The notes under the pieces were generated by a model. It searched no databases. It was given only the letters and a program-made list of their open reading frames with translations, and was not told the origin of the DNA. Of a stretch of 64,000 bases of DNA, positions 30,728 to 40,984 are shown piece after piece. This stretch comes from Ophioderma brevispina (taxonomy: Eukaryota > Echinodermata > Ophiuroidea > Amphilepidida > Ophiodermatidae). Numbering within the stretch: the first letter of the stretch is position 1; every line of letters starts with the position of its first letter. The stretch covers positions 1 to 64,000 of the forward strand of contig JAMKCH010001652.1 in the NCBI GenBank assembly GCA_023653785.1. The letters run 5' to 3'. A program made the position numbers and the translations under genes.

Positions 30728-31365
30728 TGTAGAAGTATCATGGTCCTGCGTACTCACATTCCGGCTATAACCCGGGGAACCGGGGGCACCCTAAAAAAAA
30801 ATAGGTGACGGGGATGTGGCGGCACTATCACCCCCTTTTAAACCTCTGTCACTGAAGACCTTTTTTTTAAAGTTTAACCTGTCCTGAAATACCCCCCCTT
30901 TTTAACATGTCACTGTAAAGACCCCTTTTTTACTCTCATTTGATATGCGTCCCATTGTAATCAATTCACTGAATGAACCCCCTTATTTCCATTTCCTTCT
31001 CTCACAGAAAAGCCCTCTTGTTCACTGATGGAACTCCAGCATATGGTCGCCCTCACTGAACGACCCCCTTTTTCACAAAAGTGTGAGAGGCTCATTGCGT
31101 CCCAGTTTTGCATCCTCACCAAATGACCCCCCCTTTTTTCCTAAATTCGTTCCTCCGCGAATGCCCCCTACTTTGAAAGTCCAATCCGCACATCCCCGTC
31201 ACTTTCGTATATGTTCCCGCACCCCCGGGGCTATCACGGTAACGAATAGGACCCTCGATTCAGTTGACTCTTCACGCCATATATTAGTTTCACAACCACG
31301 CTTTTATCCGTTGTCTCTATGGATTGAGCCCGGACTGTTGCTCCCTGCAGACTATAATTACTTTT
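30728..31365. mobile_element. Family A element, long form with internal C-rich minisatellite
   Basis: The left arm (GGTGTAGAAGTATCATGG, TCCTGCGTACTCA) and right arm (GTTGCTCCCTGCAGACTATA, ATTACTTTTA) enclose a second inverted layer, GTGACGGGGATGTGGCGG at 30813 against CCGCACATCCCCGTCAC at 31186. Between lie about ten degenerate TCACTGAANGACCCCCTTTTT units. The family core TCGATTCAGTTGACTC, then CCACGCTTTTATCCGTTG, is present near 31255-31310. Confidence 0.7.
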
Positions 31366-31479
31366 AACTTTTTATTTTCGTCATCGCTTTTTTTGTACAT
31401 ATATTTTTTTTGTTGTATTTTTAGCCAAATGCGATAAGAATTAAATAAAAGATATTGGTTTGTCACGTAAAATCTTCTA

Positions 31480-32340
31480 CGCACGTTGTTATATACGTAA
31501 AGCCCTTATGGTTTTTTTCCTGATATACAATTTGTATGCGCCTCATTCCTTCCGACGGATTCAAAGCCGCTGCGCTGAACTCATCAACGAATTCGTCACA
31601 ATTATGTCGCTTCATCTAGGCCTCCGCTGGCCAAGCGCACATCCCTATCCACACTTATCTTGTAATATTCCTCATAACAGTTCCCCAGACTTCGCTTAGG
31701 TCAACGAGGCAATTGAGATTAGTCTCTTGTCCAGTGACACAACCCACGTTGACTACAGTGGGCTCGAGCTATGATCATGGTGTAACCAGGGGGGGGGGGG
31801 GGTGGTGTGGGGACACGCCCCCCCCCCCCCCCGAGGGAATCTTTCCTCCCCCTCTTCCTCCCGAAATAATTAGTGTTTTTCGGACATGTGCCAATTTACA
31901 CATTAAACCACATAGGCCTATACTAATACTAAAAATTTTAATAATATGCTCATGTGTTTGTATTTAGGGGGCGCAATTAAAGGCACCGGGCGCAGTTTTG
32001 ATGTTTAAAAATATAAAATTTGGTCTTTTTACGCACGGTGGCACGCTATAGTAAGTTTTGCAAACCCCTTCCCCCCCCCCAACGCCTCTTAAGAATTTTG
32101 ATCCGAGTGTGAAAAATTTGGGTCTACCAGGCGAGCGTAGCGATCCGGAAAATTTGGCTCCCATTGACAAATCTGGATCCGCCCCTGATGCTTCCTCCCC
32201 CTGAAAATATGTGTGCCCCCCCCCCCCCCTCATCTGGGTTCGGCCCGTGCCCCCCCCCCCCCCTGAAAAAAAGCTGGTTACGCCACTTGCTATGATCATG
32301 AGTCCTGCGCTTTATCCATTGCGCCACACGTTCTCTCTTG
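31480..32340 (-). mobile_element. tRNA-derived SINE, interrupted by an hAT-like element
   Basis: Minus strand: head GTGTGGCGCAATGGATAAAG at about 32325, CTCATGATCATAG, B-box-like GCTCGAGCCCACT near 31760, then GTGTCACTGGACAAGAGAC and AATTGCCTCGTTGACC. The tRNA head is cut by 31780-32288. The 3' end near 31480 is uncertain. Confidence 0.6.
31780..32288. mobile_element. hAT-like element with CAGTGGCGTAACCAG-type ends
   Basis: The left end (ATGGTGTAACCAGGGGG) and right end (AAGCTGGTTACGCCACTT) are inverted, both next to G/C homopolymers. GCTATGATCATG, 12 bases, flanks both sides (31768-31779, 32289-32300). That is longer than the 8 bp normal for hAT; part may be chance or mutated terminus. CTGGATCCGCCCCTGATG at 32172-32190 shows a CAGGGGCGGATCCAG-type end inside, so a second fragment may be nested. 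Confidence 0.75.
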
Positions 32341-32584
32341 AATCTAAAATAGATAAATAGTTTTTATGGTTTCAAAATAAAATTAACCTTGGGGGATTAG
32401 AAAACCGTCCTGTGGTCTCCCCTGTCAGTAACCTGTTCCAGTAAAGGCCAACTGTACACTACTACAACCAACACTGTTCTTTCTTCCACAACATCAATTC
32501 TCAAGTATTTCCATAGCATGACAAGAGGCCAGTGCAGGCCTTTTCTAAGGTCTGCCTGGAGGGCCGGGGTGGAGGGTTTTTCCT
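32341..32584 (+). other. Upstream part of the retrotransposon or spacer
   Basis: No recognisable domain; may be decayed 5' sequence of the element that follows. Confidence 0.3.
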
Positions 32585-32639
32585 AATGCTATAAGTAACA
32601 TCATGCTGACATGTGTAACTATCTCCGATGTCTTTAATA

Positions 32640-33040
32640 TGCAAGAAACCCACAGAGGAACTGATAGTCACCGCCATGCCATCGAGAGACCACATCGACA
32701 GTATGGAAGTGCTAAATACATGAAATATATGAAAACAGGCACCGTTAAACTTATAGAAACAACATTAACGTCTGCTGACAATAAACATGAAGTCCTCACT
32801 ATTGAGCTCAGCTCTGTCATAGTTACATCTGTCTACAAACCTCCGTCAGTAGATTTCAAGCACCCTCAATTCAATCTCGGAATTCCACCAAACCTCATTT
32901 CTTCATTGGCGATTTCAACAGCCATAGTGCCCAATGGGGCTATGTAATGAAAACGATAAAGACGGACAAGCTGTCGAAGAATGGTTATACAGTCAACATC
33001 TACGTCTCCTTCACGACCGGCCCTAACCTGTCGCCATCAT
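32640..33040 (+). pseudogene. Endonuclease domain remnant of the non-LTR element
   Basis: QETHRGTDSHRHAIERPH and VTSVYKPPSVDFKHPQF, then, after a frameshift, IGDFNSHSAQWGY and LYSQHLRLLHD. QETH carries the metal-binding Glu and GDFNSH the catalytic Asp/Asn block of the endonuclease/exonuclease/phosphatase fold. Broken by at least two frameshifts or stops. Confidence 0.82.
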
Positions 33041-33689
33041 TTTAAAGTGCCCGTTGGAAGAGAGGTTATAACGTACCCTGATAGCAAAAACATCGCTATG
33101 TAGCAAGGTTGTTCTGGATCCTGTTCCACTTAAAATCAACATCGATCAATCGGTATCCAAGTCAACGCTGCAGTAAGACTAAAGTATCTTTTAAGGGGCG
33201 CTTTAGCATAGGAAAGCAGACTGACAAGGATTCACTGATGACCTGGATCAGAACGTGAAGATTGCTCTAAAACCCCCATAACCAAAACTATGACAAATTT
33301 GCCCTACTAGTGAACAAGACTGCACAGAGATTTATACTTATAGGCTGTAGGACGGAATATATGTGCTGAAGAATATCAAGCGTATACTATTATGTTTGAA
33401 GCTAATTCTTTCTCGGCTTAAATAACTGTTAAAGGTGAGGACGTACCGGAAAGGGTCTTCCAGGAAAAGATCAAAACCTGACATAACTTAATTGAATCCA
33501 CTGATACGACCCACAACAGCAAGAAAGCATGGGATCAAACAAAGCCTCGATCACCACAGCAGCCGAATGTTACACCCAACAAAGTTGCCCACCAACTGCT
33601 TTTAAATGGCAAGTACAGCAAAAAGCCCAAGAAGACCAAACTAGACTGTTAAGTTTCATTCGCCCCTTCAACATGGACGAACTGAAACA

Positions 33690-33875
33690 GGTGTGAAAGT
33701 AATTATAGTCCGGCGGGAGCCACAGTCCGTGCTCCATGGACGACAACGGAATAAAGCGTGAAACTAAATGTTGCGTTTAGAGTCAACTGAATCGAGTGCC
33801 CTATTCCCTACCGTTGTAGCCGGACTATGAGTATGGCGGACAATAATTAGGCCTCATTCTACACCGGTATTGCTA
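33690..33875. mobile_element. Family A MITE inserted in the retrotransposon
   Basis: GGTGTGAAAGTAATTATAGT at the left and CTCATTCTACACC at the right. The core is in reverse orientation (CAACGGAATAAAGCGTGAAA, GAGTCAACTGAATCGA). It interrupts the conserved string between MDELKQ and ANLQPGK of the host element, so it is younger. Target duplication not evident. Confidence 0.8.
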
Positions 33876-33879
33876 ATCT

Positions 33880-34910
33880 TCAGCCAGGAAAGGAAAAACA
33901 GTAGGCCTTGACAACATCAACTGAGCGCTGAAAAACTTCGGCCCACTAGCAAAGGAGTGGCATCTTGAGCTCTACAAATGCCATGATTGCTGATTTCCCA
34001 CATGTTCCCAAAGCTACAATCTTGGAAAAATTGTTGGAACACTTTGAACGATTTTCGAAAAACTGTTCCCCCGTCTCCCCCAACGAATGTTGAATGGGGT
34101 ATCGTCATCAGCAGTCTTGCCAATTTGGGGAAAGGTAATAAGTTGAAGGGGAAGGTTGGGGCTTTCAATTGAGTTTGTAGGCTCTCAACTCTGGTCCGGG
34201 TTAGCAATGTAGGAAATTGTATTGAGTGTTCCAACTAATTTTTTTCCAAGAATGTACATCTGGAAGAAAAGCACATGTTATGGCACTCCTAAAGCCTGGG
34301 AAAGATCCATCTAATCCCGAGAATTGTATACCAATATCACTCCTCAGGAATCCCTAAAAGCTCTGCTGCTCAATCGTATCTCACCTTTGATAGACGAACA
34401 CCTCATACCTGAACAAGCACGTTTCCGGTCAGGCAAAAGTCAACAACAAGCCAAGTACTCAACACTCAACCTAACTCAACAGGGTGGTTTCAAGAAGGGT
34501 TTGGTAACTGGGGTCGTGTTTATAGATCTATCAACAGCTTAGATGCTTACTCTATAAGATTTTGGAACTCACCAAGGACATCCGCTTGATTGAGCTCATA
34601 AAAGGATTGCTTGCAAACAGGATGCTCTTTCTCAGCTAGGAGCGAAGAAGAGCCGATGGCATAGGCTCAAGAATGAACTACCCCAAGAGAGCGCGTGCTC
34701 GCACCTATCCTGTGCAACATCTCTACCAACAACCAACCTAATAGAAGTGCAGGAACCTGTGATCTTATCTATGCAGACGATCTTGGAATTAGCGCACAAG
34801 ATGCAAACTTTAGAGTTGTCGAAGAGACTCTGCAAAGCTTTGAATGAACTCACTACTTATTATGAGGAAAACCACCTACGTGCAAATCCACCCAAGACAC
34901 AGGTGTAGAC
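33880..34910 (+). pseudogene. Reverse transcriptase domain remnant
   Basis: In order: GKAVGLDNI, LKNFGPLAKEWHLELYKC, HVPK, (insertion), ALLKPGKDPSNPEN, PISLLRNP, LLLNRISPLIDEHLIPEQ, GLVTGVVFIDLSTA, and catalytic YADDLG at 34770-34787. Stops and frameshifts separate most blocks. The order and motifs are those of jockey/I-type non-LTR polymerases. Confidence 0.85.
34017..34254. mobile_element. TA-flanked family C MITE inserted in the retrotransposon
   Basis: CAATCTTGGAAAAATTGTTG then GAACAC at the left, inverted at the right (GTGTTCCAACTAATTTTTTT then CCAAGAATG). TA at 34015-34016 and 34255-34256. It splits the HVPK/WRKAHV stretch of the host polymerase. Copy 2 at 36136-36407. Confidence 0.88.
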
Positions 34911-35560
34911 TTTATATCTACGCAACCGTGAAGCCAAACGTCAGCATAAAGTAACCTTGTCTGGAACACCCCTGGTGCACTGTAATAATCATGTCTACCT
35001 TGGCGTTACCTTGGGTCGTGCTCTCTCTCTTATAAGACCCACATCAAGAAGACGAAGAGTAAAGTATGTTCACGCAATAACATCTTGAACAAACTCACTG
35101 GCACAAGTTGGGGGTGCTCACCCATCACATACCCCAAGATCAATGGCACTTGCCCTGTGCTACTCATGTACAGAGTATGCTTGCCATGTATGGGAAAGAT
35201 CAACCCATGGCAAGAAGATTGATCTAGCGTTAGGGCCTAAATGCCTCCTGCCGGCTTATTACATGATCTTCGACCTGGAGCTGATTCCTCATGGGTTGAA
35301 TGACGATGTCTCAACAGATTGAGAACCAGACTCGGCCGATCTAAGGTTTCCTTGCATAAGCGGGGCTACCTGGAAGCAGATCAGGACACTACATGTGATT
35401 GAAGAACATCACCACAGACAATGGAACATCTTTTGGTCTACCCAATGATTGTAGCAACAATGCACAGACAAAGACCTTGCAGAATTAAGTGAAGCAGCCA
35501 GACATTGTACCGACCTCTGGCTGGATCATAATTTGACAACCACTAAGACGAAGACGACCC

Positions 35561-35936
35561 TTCTAATGTCAAATTTTGAGTCCCAATATTTTCAACCGAA
35601 GTACATTGTTTTGAACCCATATCCGCACCTTAGTCTCAGCGACCCATCATCTGGACCATCGGGGCGATCGTATAGGGGCGTACTGAGGCAACCGTTCCCT
35701 CAGAGGGCGCCTGAGGGAGCAACAGCGACCCGATATTTCGAGCCAGGGGAAGTAACTACCGTCCCCCTCTTCCTTCCCGGATGGTACGGCTGGGGCACTA
35801 TGTTCATGATGTAGGCCTACGCCTTGAGGCTTTCTTGTGTGTGTGTAGTACATTTACCACTTTTCTCAGCTGGTATGTCGAACCTTTTTTGAAATGGAGT
35901 GTTTCCGTAGCCGTATACGGCTACCTGACCAAAACC
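35561..35936. other. No gene recognised
   Basis: Moderately GC-rich sequence after the retrotransposon 3' end; open frames here have no support. Confidence 0.4.
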
Positions 35937-35937
35937 G

Positions 35938-36107
35938 GTGTAGAAGTGATTATAGTCCGGCGTACTCATAGTCCGGGAGCAATGGTGAGCAATAGGGCAA
36001 TCGATTCAGTTGACTCTTCACGTAACATTAGTTTCACGCTTTATTCCGTTGTCGTCTATGGAGCTCGGAACTATATAGCTCCCGGCGGATTATATCTACT
36101 TTCACAC
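35938..36107. mobile_element. Family A MITE
   Basis: GTGTAGAAGTGATTATAG and inverse ATTATATCTACTTTCACAC; nested CCGGGAGC/GCTCCCGG; core TCGATTCAGTTGACTCTTC then TTTCACGCTTTATTCCGTTG. Copies also at 33690, 46835, 60428 and, in long form, 30728. The 179-codon frame at 35781-36320 runs through it and is not a gene. Confidence 0.8.
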
Positions 36108-36135
36108 TCGGGGGTGTTAAAAAAAAGTGGGACTT

Positions 36136-36407
36136 CAATCTCGGCCAAAAGTGTTGAAACACTTTTATTGGCCTTACTTCAAAATGCCCTCCTCTCCCCC
36201 TGGACAATGTTGAATCCTGAAATTTTGTTCTTGCCACCCTATAAGAACCCAACATTGATTGGTGGGGATAGGGAGGGGTGCATGGATAGAGAATGCTCCA
36301 AGCCTCCCAACCCAAGTTGACATGATTTCCTATCTCTTTAAGAGAAATACGGCAAATAATCGGGGCAAAAAGAGCAGTCGTGTTCCAACACATTTCGACC
36401 GAGATTG
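36136..36407. mobile_element. Family C MITE, copy 2
   Basis: CAATCTCGGCCAAAAGTGTTG at the left and TGTTCCAACACATTTCGACC then GAGATTG at the right are inverted. TA follows the right end (36408-36409); the left has TT. An inner hairpin AAAGTGTTGAAACACTTTT is present. Confidence 0.75.
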
Positions 36408-36600
36408 TAGTTGCTATTGGTAGGGGTATCACATTCAATAATCTCTTCTATCCCCGCTAGGGGTATCAAAAGTCAGTTAAAATCGTGACTGGTACAGTGA
36501 AAAAAATGAAAATGAACCTAAATTTGTCAGCTGACATGCCCTGAGTGTGTCATTTTCTATAGCACAAGTGCTATTCTTCTTGTAATATTGGCTCTTTTAA

Positions 36601-36876
36601 AGGGGGATGACCCGATTTAAGTCTATAAAATTTACATCTTATAGGATGGCCTTCACATCAAAACCCCATGTGTAAAGTTTCGCGCGGACATTTCAAACCG
36701 TTTTGAATAGCTAAAAACGTGATTTTGTAATCCCCCATACATAGAGTACTGTGTAAAATTAATATTGGTCGAACAAAATGGGGCACGCTTTTTCTCTTAA
36801 TATCCAAACCAAACATCCTTCCGGTAAAATCTGTGGTCACTGGGGACGAGGCTATTAGCGATCAGACCATGGACCT
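36601..36876 (+). mobile_element. TTAA element D, copy 2
   Basis: TTAA at 36597-36600 and 36877-36880. Ends AGGGGGATGACCCGAT and ACCATGGACCT. It carries GTTTCGCGCGGACATTTC, ACTGTGTAAAATTAATATTG and GAGGCTATTAGCGATC as in 21829-22104, in the opposite orientation. Confidence 0.88.
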
Positions 36877-36880
36877 TTAA

Positions 36881-37604
36881 AGGTATATTTTTATTTATGT
36901 GTTGAAAACAGGTCCTGCTAGGGGTATACTTTTACTGCAAATTGGCCCGTTATGGGTATATTTTCACTAAAATTAACTTTCGACCTTTGTTTTTCTCAAT
37001 TCTCCTTTTCTCTCCTCTAAAACGTTGCATATACTTTTTGACAAAGAAAGACGTGTGGCATTAACCTTTTGGGCAAAAGTTTTGAAGACAGACATGTTTG
37101 GTGTTGTTGCTGTTTTTTTTTTTTTTTTTTTACAGTGTGGTTATCAGGCATAGCACCGTAGTATAGAACAAAAGAGTTGGTTGTTATTTTGATCAAGATA
37201 TGAAAAAATATCAATTTTGTTAATTTTTTTAAACAACTACTGTGTTGTATGATCTATAAGGTTCTCTTTCAATTTCTCCCTATCTCTCCCCAAATTCAGA
37301 ATTTCTATTGGGATATAGTTTGGCTTGAGTATCAACAATGCTAATTTTACTTTTATACACAAGAAAATTACCTAGATAAGATCTTTACGTACTTATGTCC
37401 AGTAGATCGATTGCCTAAGGTCAGTTTTCCGTATTGTTTAACCTATTGGGGACCAAGGCGACAATTTTTTCGCTCTGTGATATCAATTTCATTTTTGCTT
37501 GCTTGTTATATTGTTTAAATTTGTTTTCAAATATTCATTTAATAATCATCATTCTAAAGGATGAAAACGCTTTCAATTGGGTCCAACAATGCCACCTATA
37601 GATG
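36881..37604. other. No gene recognised; poly(T) tract at 37113-37132
   Basis: Two or three copies of a TGCTAGGGGTATACTTTT-like phrase around 36460-36960 hint at a decayed tandem repeat. Nothing else seen. Confidence 0.4.
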
Positions 37605-37790
37605 CAGGGGCGGATCCAGGATTTGAAAAGTCAAATTACCGGGGGGATGAAGGCTGTAAACTTGTCCAACATGGGCTTATTTTGCAAGATTTTGCAGAAT
37701 TAACCGTCGTCTTTCTTTTTGACCCCTGTATTATATTTTTCCCCTCTTGGATTCCGCCCACACTTTCAGAGGGCACCCCCCTAAATTTGT
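37605..37790. mobile_element. CAGGGGCGGATCCAGG element, right end decayed
   Basis: Left end CAGGGGCGGATCCAGGATTT at 37605; the body matches 11972-12108. The right side has GGGCACCCCCCTAAATTTG, similar to the end of 4213-4539 but without the final CCCCTG. Confidence 0.65.
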
Positions 37791-37939
37791 TCATTAACCT
37801 TCATAGAAGACAATCCGACTGAGAAATGGTGCTCTGCTCTCCACGTCACGGAATTGCTCCAAATGCCCCAACTACTAGGAAGTTGAAAAGGGTTAAGATG
37901 GAAGCTATCTATCTCAAAAGCCAATTACTATATAACCAC

Positions 37940-38012
37940 ACAGAATCTACCAGGGTTGAACTTTGGGAAAGTGTTAAGAAATGGAATCTATCTTTGAGCC
38001 ACGACTTAGTGT
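37940..38012 (+). repeat. Dispersed repeat Q, copy 1
   Basis: AGAATCTACCAGGGTTGAA, TTAAGAAATGGAATCTATCT and GACTTAGTGTTA match 46408-46480. Confidence 0.6.
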
Positions 38013-38020
38013 TAATAACT

Positions 38021-38770
38021 ATCCACCAAAAAAACGTTGGCAACGTGAAAAAACAAAAACCAACTTTTAACAAGCGTACGAAAGCCATATAAAGATTAAT
38101 AATCTAAAAGATATCATCAAGTATAACTCCAATTGCGTTCTTCCCATTGGCAACTTGGTCCCATTTCTTCTTTTCCGAACCTTCCTTTTTGAGAACGTCC
38201 ATATTTCATTAAAGGAACATCATCATTAGACCCAATGTTGATTTAATATTCCCAACTGCACCTGTTCTTGTTTTAAGTTATATTGGCATTGAGTTTGGAA
38301 TTAGTTATACTCCTATTTCTTGTGAAGCCGTCTGTTCTGACTTGAATACGTTTAAGTTGATATTGCTTAGTGTCGTTTGTTTTCTTGCTTGCTTTCCTTA
38401 TTGTTGGACATTGGTCCTTATTTTCAATGATTCAGGAGACCTGTCCTCTCTCTGGGAGGAAGAAGAGTACTAAATGACGAAAGGATGGTTCCCGCTGCTC
38501 TGGTTGCCTCACAGGAAGAGCAACTGTTTTGAAATCGGTATTACATCAGCGGCCTCTAGCATAAAATATATTAAATTTATATTTAGGCTGTATGGAGGTT
38601 GCTCAGTGGGAAAGGGGCATTTTTCTTTTGAATTGTAGAGAATGGGACCAAGTTGCCAATTGGGGCAGACGCACTTGAGTTACTTGGTGCTATCTTTAGA
38701 TTATTAACTTTAATGGGCTCGTACTCTTTTTAGTTGGTGTTTGTTTTTTACGGTTGCAAGTTTTTTTTGG
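38021..38770. repeat. Foldback P
   Basis: ACCAAAAAAACGTTGGCAAC, GTACGAAAGCCATATAAAG, TTAATAATCTAAAAGATA and TCCAATTGCG at the left are inverted at 38640-38770 (CGCACTTGAGTTACTTGG, TATCTTTAGATTATTAACTT, GGGCTCGTACTC). ACTTGGTCCCATT/AATGGGACCAAGT pair inside. Confidence 0.75.
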
Positions 38771-38944
38771 TAGATTTCCGTCATTTTTGTGAACATTAAA
38801 TAGATGTGCAAGTAGAAGTGCGTCAATTTGCAAGGGAAAATCCTGTTTGGCGAACAGTTCATTACACTTTAGTTTAGGGTCGGTGATTATTGGCCTACAT
38901 ACTTTGTTCGCTGTCGACCTGGAACGTGAGGCGTTGTAACTATA

Positions 38945-40279
38945 AGGGTCAAGTGCGTGTTCCGATCGTTTTGGGGGACCCCCTGATTTACCCGGAAAGT
39001 AGTATCGATTTGATATCAGATGAAAGACCGTATTTTTTCATTTGTCGTCCTGAAATTTGAGCCCTCAAATACATTCATTCCCAAGATATAAGCAAAACCG
39101 CCGTTTAGTGGTTAACCATCATTATTAGCCACAGTATTGCATAGGGCTATGCAACAGGCATATTGCGTTACCCATCAAAAACCCGCAAGTTCTGTTTCCC
39201 ACCGGTAATGATGGAGAGAGGAGCAAGACTTGGGTCAAGCATCATCGTTCATGTCCCACTACATATCAGCTTTGACACCTTGGTAGTTAGATGGACCATT
39301 ACGTCCCCAATGTAGGTAGTTAGTGTGTTCAACTTGTGGTGTCACTTTTTTCAAAGGGGCCAAATTTAAGTTACACGGGGTCCAAATTTCAAATTACTCA
39401 AATCTGTTGAATGTATGCCATTATTTTTCGTCTAGTCAGAAGGATTCCAAAAATGTATGGTTTGTACCATTCTTGACCATTGGTTTTGAGTGATTGGGTA
39501 AAAAATGGCTACAAAGTGCCCCCCCCAAAAAGGTCAATGCTCCATTTGTACAGGGGGCAAAGTCAGAAGTTGCTCCAATTTTGATAAAAATGAAACCAAT
39601 TGTTTCATCTAGCTTAATGTGTTCAAAATAAGGATAGTTTGTACCATCTGCAATGGCCCATAGTTCATGCTAGTGACAAAACTAGGTACTGGGAACACAT
39701 AATCAATGGCATTGACCTTCTTTGACCTTTATATCGGGTAAGAAACATTGAAAATAATCAAACTATACTTTTGGGAGTCCTCATTCCTCAGGCCAATAAT
39801 TTGCAAGCATTTAAAATATCATCAGAGAAAACTTTCAATGTTGACCCTGTACAAATTGAGTTTGACCGGTTGGCCCTTATAGCAATTTTTACCAATAACT
39901 CCAAAACCAATGGTCATAGATAGTACAAACGATACATTTTTGGAATCCTTGTGGACTAGACGGGACAATATGGCATACATTTCAAGTAATTTTGGAGTAA
40001 TTAAAATGTTTGACCCTGTGTAAACTTAAAATTTGGCCCCTATTGCAAAAAAGTGAGCACCACAATTTGACACCAACTAACTACCGGACATTGACGTAGA
40101 GGGTCCATTACTAACTACTAAAGTGTCAAACCTTAGATGTGTCGGGCCCATGTGAACCGAACTCCCTAAACATGGACCCTATGATATTCTGCTCCTGCTC
40201 TAATGGGGCGTATGTGCAAGTTGCCAGGCTCTCATATCAAGTAGAGAACACCAACACACATAAATGGAAAACAAGACCT
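38945..40279 (-). mobile_element. TTAA element F, copy 2, split by foldback G
   Basis: Reverse orientation of 8144-8477: GTGTTCCGATCG and GGTTAACCATCATTATTAGC before the insertion, then GGGGCGTATGTGCAAG, CATATCAAGTAGAGAACAC and ACAAGACCT after it. TTAA at 40280-40283; the left TTAA has decayed to TATA. Confidence 0.82.
39216..40200. mobile_element. Long foldback G, copy 2
   Basis: Arms of about 180 bp: GCTTTGACACCTTGGTAGTT and AATTTAAGTTACACGGGGTC against AAGTGTCAAACC and CCTGTGTAAACTTAAAATT. Ends AGGAGCAAGAC and TCTGCTCCTGCTC. It splits element F between the counterparts of ACTTGATG and GGGGCG. Interior blocks CATTGACCTTCTTTGACC and AATGTTGACCCTGTAC are shared with copy 1. Confidence 0.82.
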
Positions 40280-40283
40280 TTAA

Positions 40284-40984
40284 GTAAAGCCAAAGTGTTC
40301 AGGAACAAATAGTGAACACTAGTGATATATTTACTATCACACTGGTGAATATTTATTAACTATAAGTAGTTAAATTTCAGTATTGAACCACTGTTTATAT
40401 TAAAGCGAGAAACCCGTACAACGAATAATATTATACTCTACTCTATACAATGATTATTGACCACATATTCGGTGGGTCATCTAAAAGGAAGTATATTAAC
40501 CATAACAATGAATTAAACCAACCTAGTCTGACCATGCGCCTATTTAAAATTCCGCTTTTGTATAATGTGTTAATGCGATACCGCCGGCACGGTTGCGTCA
40601 TACACCATAGAAAATGCCCATTATGAAAGGTCACAGGTGAAGGTGTATGACGCTTACTGTGCCGTCCGTATCCCATAACACGTATACATATCACAATACA
40701 TGAGTGATGGCGCGACATTTCAAAATAGCGCATGGTCAGACGAAAATGTTTTTAACTTCATTTTATGTTAGTATAATTCCGTTTTTTCCTGAAAACCACT
40801 CGATATGTGTTCAATAATATTTTTAAGCGTATATTTGATAAGTTATTCTTAGACGGTCTCCTTTAAAGTATTCGAAGCGATTTGGGTTTTTGTTCTCGGT
40901 ATATTCAGTTATTGTTCGTTGTCTATGTTGCTTTTACATTGAATAGCTTGAAGTCCATGGGCCATCAAAATTGATATTATATAT
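40284..40984. other. No gene recognised
   Basis: No coding segment. A short inverted pair (GTCATACACC near 40597, GGTGTATGACGC near 40639) is the only structure seen. Confidence 0.4.

Larger units (their letters stand above)
32585..35560 (+). mobile_element. Degenerate jockey-like non-LTR retrotransposon
   Basis: A single plus-strand element whose pieces fall in the expected order across many frameshifts and stops. An apurinic-type endonuclease comes first (32640-33030), then a linker (KKAW and HQLLLNGK near 33520-33615), then a reverse transcriptase with GLDNI, LKPGKDP, PEQARFRSGKS, GVVFIDLSTA and YADD (33880-34900). A C-terminal segment with TLSGTPLVHCNNHVYLGVTL and a QTMEHLL zinc-knuckle-like end follows (34950-35470). 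Two young elements are inserted in it at 33690-33875 and 34017-34254. It is not functional. Relatives of its 3' end lie at 55890-56240 (-). Confidence 0.88.

Noticed and set aside
35781..36438. 179- and 134-codon frames on opposite strands
   Set aside because: They run through the inverted repeats of families A and C.
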